Source of the DNA: Neorhizobium tomejilense
GTDB lineage: Bacteria > Pseudomonadota > Alphaproteobacteria > Rhizobiales > Rhizobiaceae
DNA: 64,000 nucleotides
Assembly: GCA_002968845.1 (NCBI GenBank)
Contig: PVBG01000005.1
Location: 186,001 to 250,000, forward strand
Reading direction: 5' to 3'
Part shown: in pieces, positions 59,947 to 64,000 of the stretch
Layout of the letters: every line of letters begins with the position of its first letter
Numbering within the stretch: the first letter of the stretch is position 1
Notes under the pieces: generated by a model
The model's database searches: none
What the model was told of the DNA's origin: nothing
The model's input: only the letters and a program-made list of their open reading frames with translations
Translations under genes and position numbers: made by a program

Positions 59947-61773
59947 TTGAGATATCGTATTCTTCTGCCTTTGGCCCTGCTTGCGGCGATCGGTCTTGCG
60001 CTGGTCTTCAAGGGCAGCGATATCCTCGCGCGGGGCTATATCGAGGAGGCCGAGGTCCAGGCGGGTACGACGCTGCGCCTGGCGGTGTCGGCGCTCGACG
60101 GCCATCTGAAGCGTTACGAGGCGCTGCCGGCTCTGATCGCCGATCAGCAGAATATCGAGGCGGTGATCCTCGATCCGAAGAACGAGACGCTGCGGGCGAC
60201 GACCAACGCCTATCTCAAGGAGATCAACGACCTTCTGAAATCCTCCGACATTTATGTGATGACCATGGACGGCGAGACCATCGCTGCCAGCAATTATGAC
60301 AGCCCGGTCAGCTTCGTCGGCGAGAATTTCACCTATCGGCCCTATTTCCAGGATGCGGCGGAGGGCCGCCAGTCCCGCTTCTACGCGCTCGGCACGACGT
60401 CCTTGAAGCGCGGCTACTATTTCGGCTCCCCGATCGAGATCGGCGGCGCGATCCGCGGCGTGATCGTTTTCAAGGTGGATATCGACAGCCTCGAAGGCTC
60501 CTGGGGCGGCGGTGACGACCGGATTTTCGTGTCGGATCCCGAAGGCATCATCTTCATGACCGGCAGCCCGGAATGGCTTTATGCGAGCATCCTGCCGCTG
60601 ACGCCCGACCGGATCGCCCGCACCGAGGCGTCGCGGCGATATGCGGACGCCAAGCTCCGCGAATTGCCGGTCGAGCGCGGCAGCTTCGCAGGGCGCGATG
60701 TCATGACCATCCGGGACGGCGGGATCGAGAAGGAATATCTCGTCGTATCACAACCGATGCCGGACGCGGGCTGGACCGTCAACGTGCTGATGGATACCGG
60801 CTCGGTGCATACCCAGGCGAAGACCGCGGCGGTTGCAGCACTTTTGACGCTCTGCCTTGCCGGCCTCGGGCTCGCCATCGTCCTTCAGCGTCGTGCGCGG
60901 CTCAACGAACGCCTGATACTGCAGGCCGAGGCGCGCAACGAGCTCGAGCACCGCGTCGCCGAGCGCACCGCAGATCTCGCCCGCGTCAACAGCCGCATCG
61001 AGGAGGAGATCGCCGAGCGGCGGCTCACCGAACAGCGGTTGCGCCAGACCCAGGCGGACCTCATCCAGGCGGGCAAGCTCGCAGGCCTCGGACAGATGTC
61101 GGCCGCCCTGTCACACGAACTCAACCAGCCTCTCGCCGCTGCCAAGACCTATGCGGAAACGGCCGGCGTGCTGATCGATCTCGGACGCACCGACGATGCG
61201 CGGGACAATGTCCGGCGCATTTCGGCGCTGATCGACCGCATGGCCTCGATCAGCAGGCATTTGCGCAACTTTGCTCGCAAGCCGAACGAAAAGCTCGGGC
61301 CTGTCGCGCTCGACGACGTGATGCGCGACACGCTCGAGATCGTCGCAGCGCGCCTGAAGGCGGCGGATGCGGAACTGGACATCGAGATCGATCCCGCCAT
61401 TCCCGCGGTGAAGGCAGGCGCGGTGCGGCTTCAACAGGTGCTGGTCAACATCATCACCAATGCCGCCGATGCCGTCGAAGGCCTCGACGACCGGCGGATC
61501 ACGGTTTCCGCCGAGCAGGCGGGCAACAGGGTCATGGTGTCGGTGCGCGATCGCGGGCCGGGCGTCGCGGCGGCCATCCACGAACGCATCTTCGATCCGT
61601 TCTTCACGACCAAGGGCGTCGGCAGGGGCCTAGGGCTGGGTCTGTCGATCTCCTACAACATCATCAAGGATTTCGGCGGCAGCCTGAGCGTTGCCGATCA
61701 TCCGGAAGGCGGCGCGGTCTTCCGGATCGAACTCGAAGTTGCCGACGGCAATCTCCTGGAGGCAGCCGAGTGA
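59947..61773 (+). CDS. dctB: DctB-like sensor histidine kinase
   Basis: The 608-residue kinase has a membrane helix at residues 6-25, a periplasmic double-PDC sensor (to about 290; PYFQDAAEGRQSRFYALG), a second helix (about 290-320), a coiled coil, the HisKA block MSAALSHELNQPLAAAKTY and a HATPase domain (NIITNAADAVEG, GLGLGLSISYNII). DctB senses C4-dicarboxylates in rhizobia. I chose TTG 59947 with GGGAGGA 11 bases upstream; ATG 59869 is an alternative. It overlaps dctD by four bases. Because dctA is not adjacent, the ligand here may be another carboxylate. Confidence 0.87.
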   Translation: MRYRILLPLALLAAIGLALVFKGSDILARGYIEEAEVQAGTTLRLAVSALDGHLKRYEALPALIADQQNIEAVILDPKNETLRATTNAYLKEINDLLKSSDIYVMTMDGETIAASNYDSPVSFVGENFTYRPYFQDAAEGRQSRFYALGTTSLKRGYYFGSPIEIGGAIRGVIVFKVDIDSLEGSWGGGDDRIFVSDPEGIIFMTGSPEWLYASILPLTPDRIARTEASRRYADAKLRELPVERGSFAGRDVMTIRDGGIEKEYLVVSQPMPDAGWTVNVLMDTGSVHTQAKTAAVAALLTLCLAGLGLAIVLQRRARLNERLILQAEARNELEHRVAERTADLARVNSRIEEEIAERRLTEQRLRQTQADLIQAGKLAGLGQMSAALSHELNQPLAAAKTYAETAGVLIDLGRTDDARDNVRRISALIDRMASISRHLRNFARKPNEKLGPVALDDVMRDTLEIVAARLKAADAELDIEIDPAIPAVKAGAVRLQQVLVNIITNAADAVEGLDDRRITVSAEQAGNRVMVSVRDRGPGVAAAIHERIFDPFFTTKGVGRGLGLGLSISYNIIKDFGGSLSVADHPEGGAVFRIELEVADGNLLEAAE

Positions 61774-63140
61774 GCGAGCAAAGGGTTCTGCTGGTCGACG
61801 ACGAGGAGGAACTGCGCCGTTCGACGGCCCAGGCGCTGGAGCTCTTCGGCCTGGCGGTCCTGACCTTTTCCAATGCCGATCATGTGCTGGAACTGACGGG
61901 CTTCGGGTTCGACGGCGTCGTCGTCAGCGATATCCGCATGCCGGGAACCGACGGCATGACGCTGCTCCAGAAGATCCGCGAGCTCGATGCGGAAATTCCG
62001 GTTATCCTGGTCACCGGTCATGGCGACGTGCAGCTGGCGGTCAAGGCCATGCGGGAAGGCGCCTACGATTTTCTGGAAAAGCCGTTCACGCCGCAGCATC
62101 TCGCCGGCATCATCCGGCGCGCGCTCGACCGGCGCAGCCTGGTGCTGGAAAACCGCCGCCTGAGGGCCGTTGCTGGCAAGCGCGACGATGTCGAAGCCCG
62201 GCTCCCCGGCCGCACCCAGGTCATGGTCGATCTGCGCTACCGGATCCGCGCCATCGGCGCCACGGATGCCGATACGCTGATCATCGGCGAAACCGGCGCT
62301 GGCAAGGAAGTGGTGGCGCGGGGCCTCCACGACATCAGTTCGCGGGCCAACCGGCCCTTCATCGCCATCAATTGCGCAGCTCTTCCCGACAACCTGATCG
62401 AAAGCGAGCTTTTCGGCCATGAGGCTGGTGCCTTTCCAGGCGCGCTCAGGCCCCGCTACGGCAAGTTCGAACATGGCCGCGGCGGCACGATCCTGCTTGA
62501 CGAGATCGGTTCGATGCCGGTCGACCTGCAGGCGAAGTTCCTGCGCGTACTGCAGGAGCGGGTCATCACCCGGCTCGGCTCCAACGAAACCGTGCCGCTC
62601 GACGTGCGCTTCATCGCCACCAGCAAGGTGGATCTGGAAGCGGAAGTGGCGGCGGGCCGGTTCCGCGCCGATCTTCTTTACCGGCTCAACGTTGCCACCA
62701 TCCATGTGCCGTCGCTGGCGCAGAGGCGATCGGATATTCCGCTTCTCTTCCTCCAGTTGGTGCGGGAGGCAGCGGCGCGCTATGGCCGCGATGACATGGA
62801 AGTGCCGGCCGACGTGATTTCGGCGATTGCCCAGCGCGACTGGCCGGGCAATGTCCGGGAACTGCGCAACGCCGCCGACCGGCTGGTGCTCGGTCTCGAT
62901 CCCAAGCCGGGCGAAACCGGCGGCGCAAAGGATGGGGCAGGGCGGCTTGCAGACAAGGTTGCAGCCTTCGAGCGCAACCTGATCGCCGGCGAGATCGCAG
63001 CGCATGGCGGCGCGCTGAGACCAGTCTACGAATCCCTCGGCATCTCCCGCAAGACACTGTACGAAAAGATGCAGAAATACGGGCTCGACAAGAAGCTGCT
63101 CGGTCCGGAGCAGATGCTGCAGGATGACCGGGACGGTTGA
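61770..63140 (+). CDS. dctD: DctD-like sigma-54-dependent response regulator
   Basis: The protein of 456 residues has a receiver domain with phospho-acceptor Asp54 (VVSDIRMPG), an AAA+ domain with Walker A GETGAGK (173-179) and Walker B GGTILLDE, and a C-terminal Fis-type helix-turn-helix (YESLGISRKTLYEKM). The sigma-54-contacting loop, normally GAFTGA, reads GAFPGA here (220-225). Start GTG 61770 overlaps the dctB stop. It should activate sigma-54 promoters after phosphorylation by the adjacent kinase. Confidence 0.9.
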   Translation: MSEQRVLLVDDEEELRRSTAQALELFGLAVLTFSNADHVLELTGFGFDGVVVSDIRMPGTDGMTLLQKIRELDAEIPVILVTGHGDVQLAVKAMREGAYDFLEKPFTPQHLAGIIRRALDRRSLVLENRRLRAVAGKRDDVEARLPGRTQVMVDLRYRIRAIGATDADTLIIGETGAGKEVVARGLHDISSRANRPFIAINCAALPDNLIESELFGHEAGAFPGALRPRYGKFEHGRGGTILLDEIGSMPVDLQAKFLRVLQERVITRLGSNETVPLDVRFIATSKVDLEAEVAAGRFRADLLYRLNVATIHVPSLAQRRSDIPLLFLQLVREAAARYGRDDMEVPADVISAIAQRDWPGNVRELRNAADRLVLGLDPKPGETGGAKDGAGRLADKVAAFERNLIAGEIAAHGGALRPVYESLGISRKTLYEKMQKYGLDKKLLGPEQMLQDDRDG

Positions 63141-63161
63141 TAACGGCGACATGTGTGGATT

Positions 63162-63203
63162 TCCACCCATGCTTTTTGCCGATTGTTCCCGAATCCACCC
63201 ATG
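63162..63203. repeat. Paired direct repeat upstream of the binding-protein gene
   Basis: TCCACCCATG occurs at 63162-63171 and again at 63194-63203, 32 bases apart, or about three helical turns. It lies 150-190 bases before the next gene, the distance expected for upstream activator sites of sigma-54 regulators. Confidence 0.45.
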
Positions 63204-63297
63204 TTGCGCCGCGGTATTTACGGAAATGCTGTTTTAAGGCCTCCGCAACGATTGCGCGTGCTGCGCGCCCTGCCGCAGATGGTCCTCAGGTTGGCGC

Positions 63298-63312
63298 GGG
63301 AGGAAATTTGCG
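63298..63312 (+). promoter_or_regulatory. Possible sigma-54 promoter
   Basis: GG (63298-63299) and GC (63310-63311) are ten bases apart, with TTGC at the -12 position, as in sigma-54 promoters; the -24 element is otherwise a weak match. The expected transcript would start about 28 bases before ATG 63350. Confidence 0.3.
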
Positions 63313-63349
63313 CGCCGGCTGTGCCACATTTCATCCTGGAGGAGCCCCG

Positions 63350-64000
63350 ATGAAAATTCTGAACGCCCTTATCGGCGCGACCGCTCTTGCGGCGCTTTCC
63401 CTTTTCTCCGCTTCGGCGAATGCGCAGGGATATCCCGAGCGCCAGATCACCATGATCGTGCCGTTTTCGGCCGGCGGCCCGACCGACACCGTCGCGCGCC
63501 TCGTCGCTGAATCGATGTCGAAGGATCTCGGCAAGCAGATCGTCGTTGAAAACGTCGGCGGCGCCGGCGGCACGCTCGGCGCTGCCCGCGTCGCGAATGC
63601 CGAAGCGGACGGCTACACCGTTCTCCTGCACCATATCGGCATGGCGACCAGCGCTTCGCTCTACCGCAAGTTGCCGTACGACACCTTGAACGCCTTCGAC
63701 TATGTCGGCCTCGTCACCGACGTTCCGATGACGCTTCTCGCCCGCAAGGACATGCCGGCGACCGACCTCAAGGGTCTCATCGAATATGCCAAGGCCAACA
63801 GCGACAAGGTGACGGTTGCAAACGCCGGCATCGGCGCCGCTTCGCATCTGTGCGGCATGCTGTTCATGAGCTCGATCAAGACGTCGCTCGTCACCGTTCC
63901 CTACAAGGGGACCGGTCCTGCGATGACCGATCTTCTCGGCGGCCAGGTCGACATCATGTGCGACCAGACCACCAACACCACCAAGCAGATCCAGGGCGGC
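63350..64000 (+). CDS. Tripartite tricarboxylate transporter substrate-binding protein (TctC/Bug family), 3' end outside window
   Basis: The 217 visible residues begin with a signal peptide (about 1-25, ending ASANAQ), followed by Bug-family blocks YPERQITMIVPFSAGGPTDT, VENVGGAGGTLGA and VPYKGTGPAMTDLLGGQVDIM. The protein binds a carboxylate in the periplasm for a TctAB-type secondary transporter, whose genes probably follow outside the window. GGAGGAG precedes ATG 63350. It lies 209 bases after the DctBD-like genes, which likely regulate it. Confidence 0.9.
   Translation, partial: MKILNALIGATALAALSLFSASANAQGYPERQITMIVPFSAGGPTDTVARLVAESMSKDLGKQIVVENVGGAGGTLGAARVANAEADGYTVLLHHIGMATSASLYRKLPYDTLNAFDYVGLVTDVPMTLLARKDMPATDLKGLIEYAKANSDKVTVANAGIGAASHLCGMLFMSSIKTSLVTVPYKGTGPAMTDLLGGQVDIMCDQTTNTTKQIQGG

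Noticed and set aside
1..64000. tRNA or rRNA genes, insertion sequences, prophage and CRISPR arrays
   Set aside because: I looked for cloverleaf-like segments, transposase motifs, integrases and regularly spaced repeats and found none that I could support.

Overview
The window is a high-GC chromosomal or large-replicon segment of an alphaproteobacterium, most probably a member of the Rhizobiaceae. The evidence is the dense short-gap gene packing, many ABC-transporter and TetR/LysR/XRE-regulated catabolic modules, a cyanide-insensitive type bd oxidase, DctB/DctD-like regulators, a pseudouridine catabolic pair, a globin-coupled chemoreceptor, and a cluster of promoters of the EcfG (alphaproteobacterial general stress sigma factor) type. 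I see no rRNA, tRNA, insertion sequence, prophage or CRISPR array. Both ends cut genes: the window opens inside an indolepyruvate ferredoxin oxidoreductase gene and closes inside a tripartite tricarboxylate transporter binding-protein gene.

Region by region. 1-8 kb: the oxidoreductase, a nucleoside hydrolase, then a minus-strand operon of HTH-PsuK, PsuG, an enoyl-CoA hydratase and an ADP-forming acyl-CoA synthetase. 8-14 kb: a 2-oxoglutarate/Fe(II) oxygenase divergent from psuK, followed by a polyamine-type ABC transporter (binding protein, terminator, ATPase, two permeases) and a D-amino-acid PLP enzyme. 14-18 kb: LysE exporter, NTF2-like protein, MmyB-like XRE regulator, and a membrane chemoreceptor with a CheR-tethering pentapeptide. 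18-25 kb: a TetR regulator with a palindromic operator controls a PaoABC-like molybdenum aldehyde oxidoreductase; then a LysR/Rossmann-protein pair and a sulfite-oxidase-like molybdoenzyme. 25-36 kb: two aminotransferases, DUF763 protein, tautomerase, a low-GC orphan membrane protein, TetR, globin-coupled chemoreceptor, MFS, LLM monooxygenase and XRE-cupin regulator. 36-38.4 kb: cydAB plus a 37-residue DUF2474 subunit.

38.5-45.8 kb is the most interesting part. It is an island of small hydrophilic or single-pass proteins, a phosphoribosyltransferase, an endonuclease/exonuclease/phosphatase, a lysylphosphatidylglycerol-synthase-like membrane protein, a phospholipase D and a DUF892-like ferritin-fold protein. 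At least six transcription units are preceded by GGAAC-N16/17-(C/G)GTT, the EcfG promoter signature. One such promoter (minus strand, 38611-38635) has no gene behind it. Instead it precedes an approximately 87-nt segment that folds into a 9-bp hairpin with a C/U-rich loop, a C-rich linker and a 10-bp intrinsic terminator. This is a strong candidate for a general-stress small RNA of the GsrN type.

45.9-57.8 kb is a polysaccharide locus: two GT4 glycosyltransferases, a Wzx-like flippase, a polysaccharide deacetylase, a WecG/TagA/CpsF transferase, an O-antigen ligase/polymerase-like protein, a secreted GH5 glycanase, a GumC/Wzz-type protein without kinase domain, and an asparagine synthase. It has no visible priming transferase or outer-membrane exporter. 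57.9-64 kb: a disulfide-reductase flavoprotein with a DUF4126 membrane protein, then a DctB/DctD-like two-component pair next to a Bug/TctC-type binding protein.
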